Of a stretch of 35,024 bases of DNA, positions 10,661 to 20,344 are shown piece after piece. The position numbers and the translations under genes are program-made. The DNA is from Mycoplasmataceae bacterium. Its GTDB lineage: Bacteria; Bacillota_I; Bacilli_A; Mycoplasmatales; Mycoplasmoidaceae. The stretch is from NCBI GenBank assembly GCA_031289655.1, contig JAITPC010000023.1:1-35024 (forward strand). The letters are read 5' to 3'. Position 1 is the stretch's first letter. The number at the start of each line of letters is the position of its first letter. The notes beneath the pieces are model-generated. The model was not told where the DNA came from and did no database searches. It saw only the letters and a program-made list of their open reading frames with translations.

Positions 10661-11215
10661 ATGAATACTACTACAATAGATATCAATAGTACAGCAAGTA
10701 AAAAGAAGACTAATTACACAAAAAATATTGATTTATTTATTTGAATTGAAATTGTCGTTATGTTTATGTCATTGTTGCTAGAAATGATTATGTTTTGTGT
10801 AAATTTTTCTTTTACAAGTGCTGGTACTAATGTAAACAATATATCTAGTTTAGTTGTTACTAATATTATTTTTAACACTCTGTTTTCTTTAGTTTGGATT
10901 TGTGTTACTGGTTTCAATCTTTATGTATATCTTAGAGCACATGCACATAAAAAAAATGGAAAATATCTATTTTGAAATAAAGTTTTGGATGGTCCTTTTA
11001 AATTAGTAATCAATATGTCATTGATTTTATCCACTTTGGTTTTTATGTTAATTGCTTTTAATGGATATATGTTTCATGGTACACAAATAATGGGCAATGG
11101 TGTAGTTGTTATGTTCCCAATTTGAATGACATGTGTTTTTTGTTCTTTAATAGGCTCTGTTGGTATGATGATTTTAGCATATCATTATCGGAAAGAAGAA
11201 TATATTATTAATTAA
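10661..11215 (+). CDS. Four-helix membrane protein, unknown function
   Basis: This 184-residue protein has a short polar N-terminus rich in Thr and Lys and about four hydrophobic spans (near residues 25-50, 62-85, 115-135 and 148-172), with TGA Trp at several membrane-edge positions. A charged loop (RAHAHKKNGK) lies between spans 2 and 3. I do not recognise a family. ATG 10661 follows a TATAAT by exactly 6 bases, so it is probably transcribed separately from the nuclease upstream. It ends one base before the phosphoesterase start, suggesting a two-gene transcript. Confidence 0.75.
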
Positions 11216-11216
11216 T

Positions 11217-11762
11217 ATGAAAGAACAAAGGATACTAATTGTCTCTGATACTCACGGTTCTAACAATGTTGTTGCTAAATTAATTGATAAAATTAAACCA
11301 AATTTAACTGTTTGTGCAGGCGATAGCGATAATGACCAAAAATTCATCAAAAAATATTTTGATTATTTTGCTCTTGGTGATAATGAAATCACTAAACTTC
11401 CTAAATTTAAAAAAATGGTTAAGGGTGATTTTTGAGAGAAAAAAATTTATGAAGAATTTTTCAATCAAGCTCAATATTTTAAATTTGGTAATAAAAATTT
11501 TATGTTAACACATTATTATAGTGTTAAAAATCCAATTAAAACATTACAAAAAAAATACAAACAAGCCATTAAAGATAAAAAAATAGACTATATTATTTCT
11601 GGTCATACTCATGTTCCTTATATTACTAATCTGTATTATGGTTATACCATTATGAACCCTGGTAGCATTCATAAGCCAAGGGATGTTGATGCAGGAAAAA
11701 CATATATTTTAGGAATTTATAAAAATAATAAAATCAATTTTAAAATTTGCAAAGTATCATAA
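11217..11762 (+). CDS. YfcE/MJ0936-type metallophosphoesterase
   Basis: This cytoplasmic dinuclear-metal phosphodiesterase has 181 residues, with TGA Trp at 11433. Metal ligands of the calcineurin-like fold are visible in order: SDTHG near residue 10, AGDSD near 37, LGDNE near 59 (family GN), LTHYY near 97, SGHTH near 124 and the closing NPGS block near 144. The family includes phosphodiesterases active on model substrates and possibly cyclic or short nucleotides; the substrate here is unknown. ATG follows the membrane-protein stop by one base. A weak hairpin with a T run downstream may end the transcript. Confidence 0.88.
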
Positions 11763-11766
11763 TTTG

Positions 11767-11800
11767 GTAAATAAATTTGCTGAATTTACTCGATTTTTTT
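11767..11800 (+). terminator. Weak intrinsic terminator after the phosphoesterase
   Basis: GTAAAT (11767-11772) pairs with ATTTAC (11784-11789) across an 11-base loop, and a run of seven T follows at 11794-11800. The stem is short and AT-rich. The rest of the gap to 11896 holds only AT-rich sequence and a candidate promoter for the next gene. Confidence 0.35.
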
Positions 11801-11896
11801 AATTTAATTTTATGATAGTAAAACACTAAAATTTCAGAAATAAAAACGCCAAATGAAAATTTTTGCACATACTATTATATAGGGAGTAGGAAGAAT

Positions 11897-12295
11897 ATGA
11901 ATTATAATAAATGTGTGAAAATAATTAAGTGTGCATTGAAACCAAGTTTGGAGGGTGTTGATTTTGAAGCAAATATAAAACCAATAGTTTTTAAAAAAAC
12001 TCCAATTAAAACTAAAAGCTTGAAATTAAAAATAGATAAACAGCCGACACTTAGAGAATTGGTTTTAAATCTTATTATAGAAGTTAAAGAAATTAAAAAA
12101 ACTTTAAATGAGCATACTACAATACTTAATGAGCACACAGCGACACTTAACAAGCATACCATAATACTTAAGAAACATTCTGCTATACTTAAGCAGCATT
12201 CAGCAACACTTAAGGCGCATTCCATTATGCTTAAAGAGCACTCGAACATTCTTAGAAGACACTCAGATATATTTAGACGTAATAATCTTAAATAA
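11897..12295 (+). CDS. Heptad-repeat coiled-coil protein with His core
   Basis: This 132-residue protein is of unknown function. Residues 1-69 are basic and contain LRELVLNLIIEVKEIKKT. Residues 70-125 are eight exact heptads of the form L-x-x-H-(T/S)-x-(I/T/M), followed by a decayed ninth (FRRNNLK). With Leu at position a and His at position d this predicts a parallel coiled coil with a histidine ladder, which could respond to pH or metal (inference). Unlike nearly every other gene here it has a plausible Shine-Dalgarno, AGGA five bases before ATG, in a short leader after TATTAT 11873-11878. recU begins 16 bases downstream. I see no signal peptide or membrane span. Confidence 0.7.
   Translation: MNYNKCVKIIKCALKPSLEGVDFEANIKPIVFKKTPIKTKSLKLKIDKQPTLRELVLNLIIEVKEIKKTLNEHTTILNEHTATLNKHTIILKKHSAILKQHSATLKAHSIMLKEHSNILRRHSDIFRRNNLK
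12104..12271 (+). repeat. Eight tandem 21-bp repeats encoding heptads
   Basis: Each 21-base unit starts CTTAA or TTAAA and encodes one L..H... heptad. The units keep Leu and His codons while other positions have drifted, so the array is old at DNA level but maintained at protein level. Confidence 0.8.
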
Positions 12296-12311
12296 TCTTT
12301 CTATTAGTACA

Positions 12312-12809
12312 GTGACTATAAACAATAACCTAGGTATGTATGCTGAAGAAATGGTGAATAGAACGAGAATGTTTTATTTAAATTCAGACGATATTTATAT
12401 AGAAAAAAGGGAAATACCGATAAAAATTGTTAAAAAAATGAACAATAATTTTATTGTTGGCAAATTATTAAATAAATCATTCGTTGACTATTTTGGATAT
12501 TATAAAAAATACTTCTTTGAATTTGAAGTTAAAGAAACTTCTCAAGATTTCTTCAATGTCAATTTAATTAAACCACATCAGTTAGAGTTTTTAACTAAAA
12601 TAAACAAACATGGTGTTAAAACATTTATATTAGTATATTTTTCATTATATTCGGCTTTTTATTTGATAGAATATACATGATTAATGAAACAAAAGGAAAT
12701 AAGCAATAGTATTGAATATAAAAAAATTCAAAATGAATGTTATAAATTAGAAATATTTTTCCCAGGAATATTAAATTTAAAACAAGTTTTCAGCTTATTA
12801 TACATTTAG
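12312..12809 (+). CDS. recU: Holliday junction resolvase RecU
   Basis: RecU cleaves four-way junctions during recombination and chromosome segregation in Firmicutes and Mollicutes. The 165-residue product has NNLGMYAEEMVNRT near the start (family N.GM..E..IN.T), IYIEKREIPIKIVK, and the catalytic core DYFGYYKKYFFEFEVKET. The last holds the Asp and the E-x-K metal ligands of this PD-(D/E)XK family. HQLEFLTKINKHG follows, as in the family. GTG 12312 is the earliest sensible start. TGA at 12678 is Trp. The last 12 bases overlap the convergent yidC. No promoter is obvious directly upstream, so it may be read with the heptad-repeat gene. Confidence 0.88.
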
Positions 12810-13943
12810 CATTTTATCTAATTTTGATTCTAGTGTACCACCTTTTCGTTTATTTCTAATAATTACAGTGTGCATAATATATGATTGGGCAATACTAAAT
12901 AATGCAGATAAAAATCAATACACACCAACACCTGTTGCACTAAATACCACAACTCCACACATTACACACATCATTACTAATTGAATCATCTTCATTCTTT
13001 TAGCTTGTTTTGTGCCAGCATTTGAAACAGCTTGAGCATTTCTATTTCTTTTTTTAGCCCAATGTTGTGGCAATTTCATCGACAGGAATTGAAATGGTAT
13101 TATTATCAATAATAAAAAAATATATACTCATCCGCCACTACTAAAGTTTGAAAATATTTGATTCATTGGTGTTGCACCAAAATTTCAAAGATTAAAAAGG
13201 GTCGTCGCTTTCATTGGTCTACTAATACTAACAACACGATAAATAATCATAAATATTGGTAACGTTATTAGAATTTGTTCAAATGCTGCAAAAGGTTTAA
13301 CATGATTTTTTTTATAAATCTCCATAACTTCTTGACTTTTTCTTTGTCTACTGAAGGCATCATTTAACCCTTTATATTTAGCATTTATTTCGGCAATTTT
13401 TCCTTGAATCTCACTCATTTTTTCATTTTGTAATGTGGATCTTAATGAAACAAATAAAGAAAGCGTCCTAATGATTAGTAGCAATAAAAATATGGCTAGC
13501 AATACATTTGTCCCGCCCCATCAACTTTTCCCCATTCAAGAAATTTCATTTGCAAAAGCTGCTCCCGGAAGTACAAATAAACCATAAAACGGTCCATATT
13601 GTCAAGTAAAAGAATCAAATGAAAAATATCCTAGTGCACCATTAGACATTAAATCAAACCGATAATCACCTGTTGTACCGATCGCATATCCATATTCCAT
13701 CCCCTGGCCAACATACGGTGATGTTTTAATATCTGTATCCCAAACAGATTGCATACAGCCTCATAATCCCATAACAACAAAAAATATTAAAATTAATAAT
13801 TTGCTTCATTTTCATATTTGCTTGAAGACAACCTTTGCTTTATTCGGTTTTTTTACATTACCTTCTCAAAAAGGACTTGGAATTGAGGAAGTTGATATAT
13901 TATTTCCAATTTTTCCAACATTAAAAACTGGTTTAAGCCCCAT
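12798..13943 (-). CDS. yidC: Membrane protein insertase YidC/Oxa1
   Basis: YidC inserts and folds membrane proteins, alone or with SecYEG. The product has 381 residues with many TGA Trp. There is a hydrophobic anchor at about 45-60, then a Mollicute-specific extracellular domain. The conserved five-helix insertase core has a charged hairpin (KMSEIQGKIAEINAKYKG), then KPFAAFEQILITLPIFMIIYRV, and a last pair of spans. Many Gram-positive YidC proteins are lipoproteins; here no clear lipobox is seen. ATG 13943 follows TATAAT by 6 bases. Unlike the usual rnpA-yidC arrangement, it stands alone between recU and an ATPase gene. The 3' end overlaps recU by 12 bases. Confidence 0.93.
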
Positions 13944-14028
13944 AGTGTTATTATAAAGTATTTAAAAAAAATAAAGAATGGTTTATTATATCTCAATTTA
14001 ATGAATGGTTTATGAAGGTCGGATATTT

Positions 14029-14107
14029 TATACATTAGGATGCAGAATTTTTATACATTAGACATTGGAAAATTTATACATTAGGATTATGAAATTTTAT
14101 GTATTTC
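14029..14107 (+). repeat. 23-bp periodic repeats before the AAA+ ATPase gene
   Basis: TATACATTAG occurs at 14029, 14052 and 14075, exactly 23 bases apart. A decayed fourth copy (TATGTATTTC) lies at 14098 in the same phase. Flanking T runs and GGA/GAA are also partly shared. The array fills the gap between the divergent yidC and ATPase genes and ends 4 bases before the ATPase TATAAT, so it may be an operator array or a promoter duplication. Confidence 0.6.
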
Positions 14108-14122
14108 ATATATAATATAATT

Positions 14123-15355
14123 ATGGAACAAGTAAAATATAAAAGACATCTTTCAAAATTGTTAAGGGAATTATTGAAACAGTTTTCATGTGTGATGATA
14201 TCAGGACCTAGGCAAATAGGAAAAACAAGTATGGTAATTGATACAATAAAAGGTTTAGGAAAATGAAATGATGTAGATTTGAGCAAAGAAGAAAACAAAG
14301 AAAATGCTCTTAAAAATCCTATTTTATTCTTTGAGGAAAATAAAACACCGTTATTTATTGATGAAATCCAAGAAGCTCCAAAATTAATGTCCTACATAAA
14401 AAACGAAATAGATAAGACAAAAAATAATGGTATTTTTATTTTAACTGGTTCGCAAATGTTTAAATTCAATAAAGACATTAAAGAAAGACTTAGCACACGT
14501 GCTGCATTGTTAGATATGTGTCCATTATCCAACTCTGAAATACAAGGCAGGGATAATTTTCCATTCATTATTGATTCTAAACATTTTATTGAAATTAAAA
14601 AATATGCAAGTATTTCAGTTATACAAAATTTAGAGAATATTTTAAAAGGTAGTATGCCAGATATTATGAACGGTAAAATTAAAAACACCTCAGTATTCTA
14701 TTCTTCCTATATCAATAACACAATAATTAGTGATATAACGGAACATATCGCCACAATACGTGATGATACTAAATTCAATAATTTTCTAAAATCATTAGCA
14801 ATTAGGTCAGGACAAATTGTTAATTTGTACAATACTGCTCAAGATGCCGGAATTGATAATAGAACGGCGACTATTTGATTAGATGCACTAAAATCACTTG
14901 GTATAATATTTTTTGTCCATCCTTTTTCTAATAAAAAATCAAAAACCCTGCTAAAAAAACCTAAATTATACTTTTATGATACTGGACTACTATGCCATCT
15001 TTTAAAAATAACAGACGCGAAAGGTTTATATTCAAATAGTTCATATGGTAATGTATATGAAACTTGATGTGTTAGTGAAATAACTAAAACATACATTAAT
15101 GAAGGTTTAATGCCCCCTATTTCATATTTACAGAATTCTAAAGGCGAAGAAAAACTCGATGTTATTATAGAACAAAGCAATGGTGTATATTTAATAGAAA
15201 TTAAAACGTCAACAAACATCAATTCAAAGCATATTAAGGGATTTGAATTACTTGATGAAAATGTTAAAGTTTTGGCTAAAGCTGTTATTTGTCCTATTAC
15301 TCAAATATCAAGTTATTCTAAAGATATATTATTGATACCAAATACATTGATTTAA
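14123..15355 (+). CDS. AAA+ ATPase with DUF4143 (COG1373-like)
   Basis: This 410-residue protein is of the widespread COG1373 type: an N-terminal P-loop ATPase with Walker A GPRQIGKT (about 31-38), Walker B LFIDEIQEAP (about 74-83) and sensor ILTGSQ (about 107-112), then a helical middle. The C-terminal DUF4143 region has YFYDTGLLCHLL and a PD-(D/E)XK-like LDVIIEQ....LIEIKTS core. Biological role is poorly defined; relatives are often accessory or defence-associated genes, and this one stands beside an R-M locus. ATG 14123 follows TATAAT (14111-14116) by 6 bases. Trp codons are TGA, so the gene is adapted to this genetic code. The stop overlaps the end of the convergent specificity gene by 4 bases. 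Confidence 0.87.
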
Positions 15356-16299
15356 GTAGAGTGTTTCATATATTTAGTCATGAAATTTCAATCTGGTTGT
15401 TTATTTCTTACCGGTAAGTTTATTACTGTATTTCAAATTTTATCACCTTTAGGTTTTTTTCCATAATTATATTTATGTTTTTGCGTTTTTGCCAATATTG
15501 TACATATAAACAATGAGTTGTATTCATCTAATTTCTCATTAAATAAAGGCTCTACATCTACGGAAATTCCGCATGGACCTGGTTGATAAAAACAATCAAA
15601 GCATCCACCATTAGTTGAAATTGTTATACATGGAGTTGCGGTTGAAATCTTGTCACTCATTAATACGATGCCATTGTTTACAGCAGAAGACGTTATGAAA
15701 GGAATATTACCGTTAGAATCTGGTTTCTTGGAATATTTCTTAATTTTTTTTCTTTGGAAAATATCGCTTACTTTGAACCCCCCCCAGTTTTTAACGTCTA
15801 ATGGTTTGTTGGAAACAGATATATCAATTTTTACATCAATTGGCATTTTTTTTATATATTCTGTCATAAAATTTCAATCTGGCTGTCCTCTTTTATCTAT
15901 CGGAAGTTTTATTTTAATATTGGGAACCAAATCTTTATTGGAACCATTTCCACTAACATAAGTGAAATTTAATAAGGTGCATAAAAAAATTCCAATTTGT
16001 GGATTCATTTTGAACCTAGGCTGTAAAATATAAATCATCCCATCAGTTATAAAATCATTAGGTTGATAAAATGCTATTCACTTCTCACTTCATTCATGAT
16101 GAATAGTTATGACATTGCCTTTATAAAGTTTATCGTTGTTGCTAGCAGTATTCGTTATACCATTATTTGTAGCAGCACGTGCAACATATGGTATATCGCC
16201 ATCAATCAATTCTGAGCTTTTATAGCCTTTTGCTTTAGCACAAACAAATAAATCACCTATAGTAAAATATTTTTTTAAATTATTAAAATTATTCTTCAT
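15352..16299 (-). CDS. R-M specificity subunit (HsdS/BcgIB-like), phase-variable
   Basis: This subunit directs the methylase-nuclease to its DNA target. The 315-residue protein has two target-recognition halves that start alike (FTIGDLF....AKGYKSSELIDGDIPYV and FKVSDIF....KKYSKKPDSNGNIPFI). Each half ends with PDWNFMT-Y-K (140-150 and 302-312), the conserved segments that contact the methylase. ATG 16299 overlaps the methylase end by 11 bases, so the two are coupled. A G8 tract (complement of 15778-15785) encodes Trp172-Gly-Gly at the start of the second half and is currently in frame. Loss or gain of one G would stop translation within about 4 or 14 codons, leaving a single-half subunit. The 3' end overlaps the convergent ATPase gene. 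Confidence 0.82.
15778..15785 (-). repeat. G8 tract inside the specificity gene
   Basis: Eight G on the coding strand lie at the junction of the two recognition halves. Outside the lipoprotein loci this is the only G or C run of seven or more that I found in the window. Confidence 0.8.
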
Positions 16300-17930
16300 C
16301 AGTTAGTTTAAATTTGCCATTACCTTTTAAAACTTCTTCTTTCAAATCCTTGTTTATCAACATGAAATCTAGTTTAGTCTTAATGAAATCTAGTTTAGTT
16401 AATTGACTATAGTCAACCTCTTTTTCTAATAATCAATTATCTTTATAAGTAACTTGCTTAAATATTGGCTTTTGAGCAAGAAAAACCTTGGTTTTTTCTC
16501 TATTATTTTTGTCAATCCTTCCAATATGTTTTGCCACAATAAATCCATCATCGCTAAAATCATACTGTTCAATTTTTTTACTATGTTTGTTGTGAGCCTT
16601 AAACACCATAATACAAGTTGCAATCCCAGCATTAGGCTGAAATAAATCTTTTGGTAAAGTAACTATCTTTAAAAGAGTATGAAACTTTAATATTTCTTTT
16701 CTCTCTTCTTTGAATTTTGAACCAATCGCACAAGAGATAGGCAAAATGGCAGCACATAAACCATCTTTTTCACAATTATCTAAACTTTTTAAAACAAATT
16801 TCAATTCAGGAACCATTACACTAAAAGGTGGATTCATAAGAATTTTGTTGTAACAATTTTTCAGTTTTGGTAATTTTACAAAGCAGTCCATACAAAATAT
16901 GTTGGATGCTCCATCCCCATGTAACATCATATTAATTCCAGCTAACGTGGCGCTAAAATCATCTAATTCGATCCCAAATATCCTATTTTCTTTAATGTCC
17001 TTTTGCTCTTCCAAATTTTTTGTTTCACTCAACATATTTGCCAATGCATTGGTTAAGAAAGTTCCAGAACCGCATGTCGGATCTAATATTTTATCATTCT
17101 TATTGCAATTAATTATGTTATACATTAGTTGTGCAATATGATCTGGTGTAAATACTTGACCTTTTTCTTGTGCATCGGCAGAATTTCATTTTCTAAATAC
17201 TTTTAGAAAATTATTCATTGTATCATGTCCTTTTTTATCACTAACGTTTATGAAATTAAATATGGTGGAAACTTCACCAATGATATCCAATAAATCCGTG
17301 AACTTAGACTTTCTTAATGTTGAATCACCTAGCGCCGTTTTTAAAAATTCTTTTTTTTCTTTTCTATTTAATGGGTTATCACTTATTATTTCTTCGATAC
17401 CTTCCTTAATTAATCTTAGGATACCTTCAGTTGTATTGGCGATAATATTTTTTTTGAATTTTAAACATAACATGATAGCTCCAATAACAGGAACATTCAT
17501 TTGTTTATTGATATTACTATTTCTAAACATATTTGCAAGTTTTTTTGCTGAATTTTCAACAATTGAACTATTCGTTTGCTTTAAGGGTAAAAATTTATCG
17601 AGGTAATATTGAGCAGATTGTGGCGAAACCTCTTCTTTTTTTAGTTCACCTTTAACATAACATAAAAATTCATCAGCATTATATTTAAAGCCGATAAAAT
17701 TTTCATTTTTTTCAAGTTTCATGTAATCTTCTAATTGTCCTATGAATTTTTTGCCCTGGGCTTTAGCATCCAAAATAAATGTTACTCCATCTTGAAAATA
17801 GTACCCATCAGGTTTAGTACTTATGTGTTCATTCTTATTAGGTTTATATATATATAGTCCCATCTGTTTTATTTTCTAAACCAAGTATTTTAGTGAAGTT
17901 TTTTACTACTTGAAATTCCGAAAGAGACAT
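16289..17930 (-). CDS. BcgI-like nuclease-adenine methylase, frameshifted at TA repeat
   Basis: The product combines a nuclease-like N-terminus with an N6-adenine methylase, as in type IIB BcgI subunit A. ATG 17930 follows TATAAT by 6 bases and opens [20 protein letters not shown]. After 28 codons this frame stops inside a (TA)6 tract (17845-17856); one extra TA would join it to the 524-codon frame that continues to 16289. An internal ATG at 17863 is in that frame. Counting from it, PD (18-19) with D32-A-K34 forms a PD-(D/E)XK-like site. QVFTPDHIA precedes motif I DPTCGSG (261-267), and catalytic motif IV NPPF is at 344-347. No HsdR gene is nearby. It is off or reduced unless slippage or internal initiation occurs; a sequencing error is also possible. 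Confidence 0.78.
17845..17856 (-). repeat. (TA)6 tract at the methylase frameshift
   Basis: Six TA units lie exactly where the upstream and downstream frames of the methylase gene part. Seven units (or four) would give one continuous 548-codon frame including the stop. Confidence 0.7.
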
Positions 17931-17952
17931 ATGAATATTATAATCAATAATG

Positions 17953-19764
17953 CTAGGCCTTACTTCTTTTCTCTTTAATAATTTTGTAACATTGTATCAT
18001 ATCTCCGACAATTAAATCGTTTATTTTTTCTAAAGTTATACCAAATTCCATGTCTTTTTTAACTTTAGAAACTTCGTCTTTAAAATGTTTCATAGAACCA
18101 ATTTTTGTAGTATATAAAACAATACCATTTCTCAAAACTCTTGCACTATCATTACGGTTGATTTCGCCATTGATACATTTGCATCCAGCGATTGTTCCGA
18201 TTTTAGAATGTTGTCAAATTTGTTGAATTAGTGCTTCACCAGTTTCTTCTTCTCTAACTAATGGTTCTAATTCTCCAATTAACATTTTTTCTATATCTTC
18301 ATACAATTTATAAATAATATCATAAAATAGTATTTTGACTCGATTGATATCAGCAGTTTCACTAATTTGTTTTGTCGGTTTAACATTAAAACCAATAATT
18401 ATAGAATTTGATGCTTTAGCTATGCTAATATCATTGTCATTGATTCCACCAATACTATTTTTAACAATGTTCAGATTCATCCCTTCAATTACAGTTTGCC
18501 CCAACATATTTTTAATAGCTTCTAAACTACCACTTGTATTTGATTTTAAAATAATATTAAAATTCTTTTGATTAGGATTGTTAGGAATCTTGATTTTCAT
18601 CTCTTCACCGCTTTTAAGTCTATTGACTCGTTCCTCAAACTCTTTCATTTGTTTTTCATTCTCTACAGTAATAAATTTTTGTCCAGCATTTGCCGGAGTA
18701 TTCAAACCAAAAATTTTTGCTGGCTTTGATGGTTCAACCATTTTAAGTTGTTTTCCATTTTCATCAATTATACTTTTAATTTTTCCATAAGATTCTCCAG
18801 CAATAATATAGTCTCCAATTTTTAAAGTTCCAGTTTGAACAATAATGTTGTTGCTTGCACCTAAACCTTTTTCAAAACCAGATTCAATAATTGTGCCTAT
18901 TGATAATCGATTAGGGTTGGATTTATATTCATGCATTTCCGCTTGTAATAAAATTGCTTCAATTAATTGATTAACATTTAATCCAGTTAACGCTGATCCT
19001 TTAATTAAAATTGTTTCTCCACCTCATTCTTCGGGTGTTAAACTCAAGTCAGTTAATTGATTCATAATAACTTCTGGATTAACCCCTGGTTTATCCATTT
19101 TATTAACAAAAACAATAATTGGTACACCAGCACTTCTAGCTTGACTAATAGCTTCTTTAGTCTGGGCTTTGATGCCGTCATCTGCTGCAACGACTAATAC
19201 AACAATGTCAGTAATGTTAGCCCCCATTTCTCTCATTGCACCAAATGCTTTATGTCCAGGGGTATCAATAAAGGTTATTGGACTATTATTATATTTAATT
19301 TGATAAGCACCAATACTTTGAGTGATACCACCAACTTCTTTTTTAGCAAGATTACTTTTTTTGATGTAATCTAATAATGTGGTTTTGCCATGATCTACAT
19401 GTCCCATAATTGTGACAATAGGCGCACGTGGTTTCAAATCTTTTTCAGCATCATTGATCTTAATATTTTCAAAAATATTTCTTTCATTAATTTCTTTTTC
19501 TTTTTTAAAATCAAATCCATATTCTAAACACAATTCAGCAATTTGATCTTCTGATAATAAATATGATGACGAATATGTAATGTTATTATTCAGTTTGATC
19601 AATTGATTGATAACATTTTTGGTAGATTTATTTATCAATTTGGCAAACATGTCAATAGCCAGTTTATTTTTATATGTAAAAATATTATTTTTTAAGCCAA
19701 CTTCAATAGTTTTAATTTGTTCTTTAATATCATTTTTTTCTCTTTGGTCTAACTTTTTTACCAT
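17953..19764 (-). CDS. infB: Translation initiation factor IF-2
   Basis: IF-2 is the GTPase that brings initiator tRNA to the ribosome. It has 603 residues, short compared with many bacteria because the N-terminal extension is minimal, as in other Mollicutes. G1 GHVDHGKT is at 121-128, G3 DTPGH at 167-171 and G4 NKMD at 221-224. The beta-barrel domain II, domain III and the C-terminal initiator-tRNA-binding domain follow. TGA Trp codons occur near 19020 and 18213. TATAAT lies 21 bases before ATG, so this mRNA has a short leader, unlike most genes here. The R-M promoter starts just after its stop. The usual nusA and rbfA neighbours are absent. Confidence 0.96.
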
Positions 19765-19850
19765 AATTAATAATTTATTATTAATATTATAACTTTACTC
19801 CATATTTTGCCTAAAAAGAAAATAATTTTTTATAAAACAAAATTTATAAA

Positions 19851-20219
19851 TTATTTAGAATTATTATTAACTAAAAATATAATAGCAGCAACAATATTAA
19901 ATATTCCACCAAAAATAATTGCACAAACGCATAATGCAATATGTTGTTCTTTATCGTTAACACTTTTTTTGAATAACATATAAATAATAATTACTGGAAT
20001 TGGAGCAATAAGTCCGACAATTAAATATGCAATACCATAAATCATCACAACATTCCCCGTCATTCCTAAATCAACATCAATAAAAGATTTGCCAAGTGCC
20101 AACATGCATATAGCCATAACAATAAACAAACCAGCAATCACACAATTTAGAATCATACCAACCAAAGAAAATTTAACAACAATTTGTTTTGTTTGATTTT
20201 TTTTACTTTGATTAGCCAT
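19851..20219 (-). CDS. Small four-helix membrane protein, unknown
   Basis: This 122-residue protein has a basic Gln/Lys-rich N-terminus (NQSKKNQTKQ) followed by four hydrophobic spans (about 16-42, 52-60, 62-82 and 93-117). It ends in VNNNSK. I recognise no family. ATG 20219 follows TATAAT by 6 bases, which supports a real, independently transcribed gene. It lies between rplT and infB on the same strand with no functional link visible. Confidence 0.72.
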   Translation of the reverse strand: MANQSKKNQTKQIVVKFSLVGMILNCVIAGLFIVMAICMLALGKSFIDVDLGMTGNVVMIYGIAYLIVGLIAPIPVIIIYMLFKKSVNDKEQHIALCVCAIIFGGIFNIVAAIIFLVNNNSK

Positions 20220-20242
20220 ACTAATATTATAGGCATTAAGCT

Positions 20243-20270
20243 AAAACCATAAGAAAGCTATGCGGTTTTT
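20243..20270 (-). terminator. Possible terminator after rplT
   Basis: On the minus strand AAAAC and CATA pair with TATG and GTTTT around a 7-base loop, with a two-base bulge. It is placed between the rplT stop and the next promoter. The T run is only four long, so this is weak. Confidence 0.3.
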
Positions 20271-20344
20271 GAAAGATTATTTTTTTTAATCACTTTTTTG
20301 TTGCCAATAATAATGAATACAAGAGAAAATATTATAACAAAAAA

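Noticed and set aside
11902-12249. Minus-strand frame of 115 codons with regular Cys, opposite the heptad repeat gene
   Set aside because: It is the mirror of the 21-bp repeats. It has no promoter, and the plus-strand frame has a start signal and a sensible coiled coil.
12104-12271. Tandem 21-bp units as a CRISPR array
   Set aside because: The units are contiguous without spacers, in frame, and diverge at third positions as coding repeats do.
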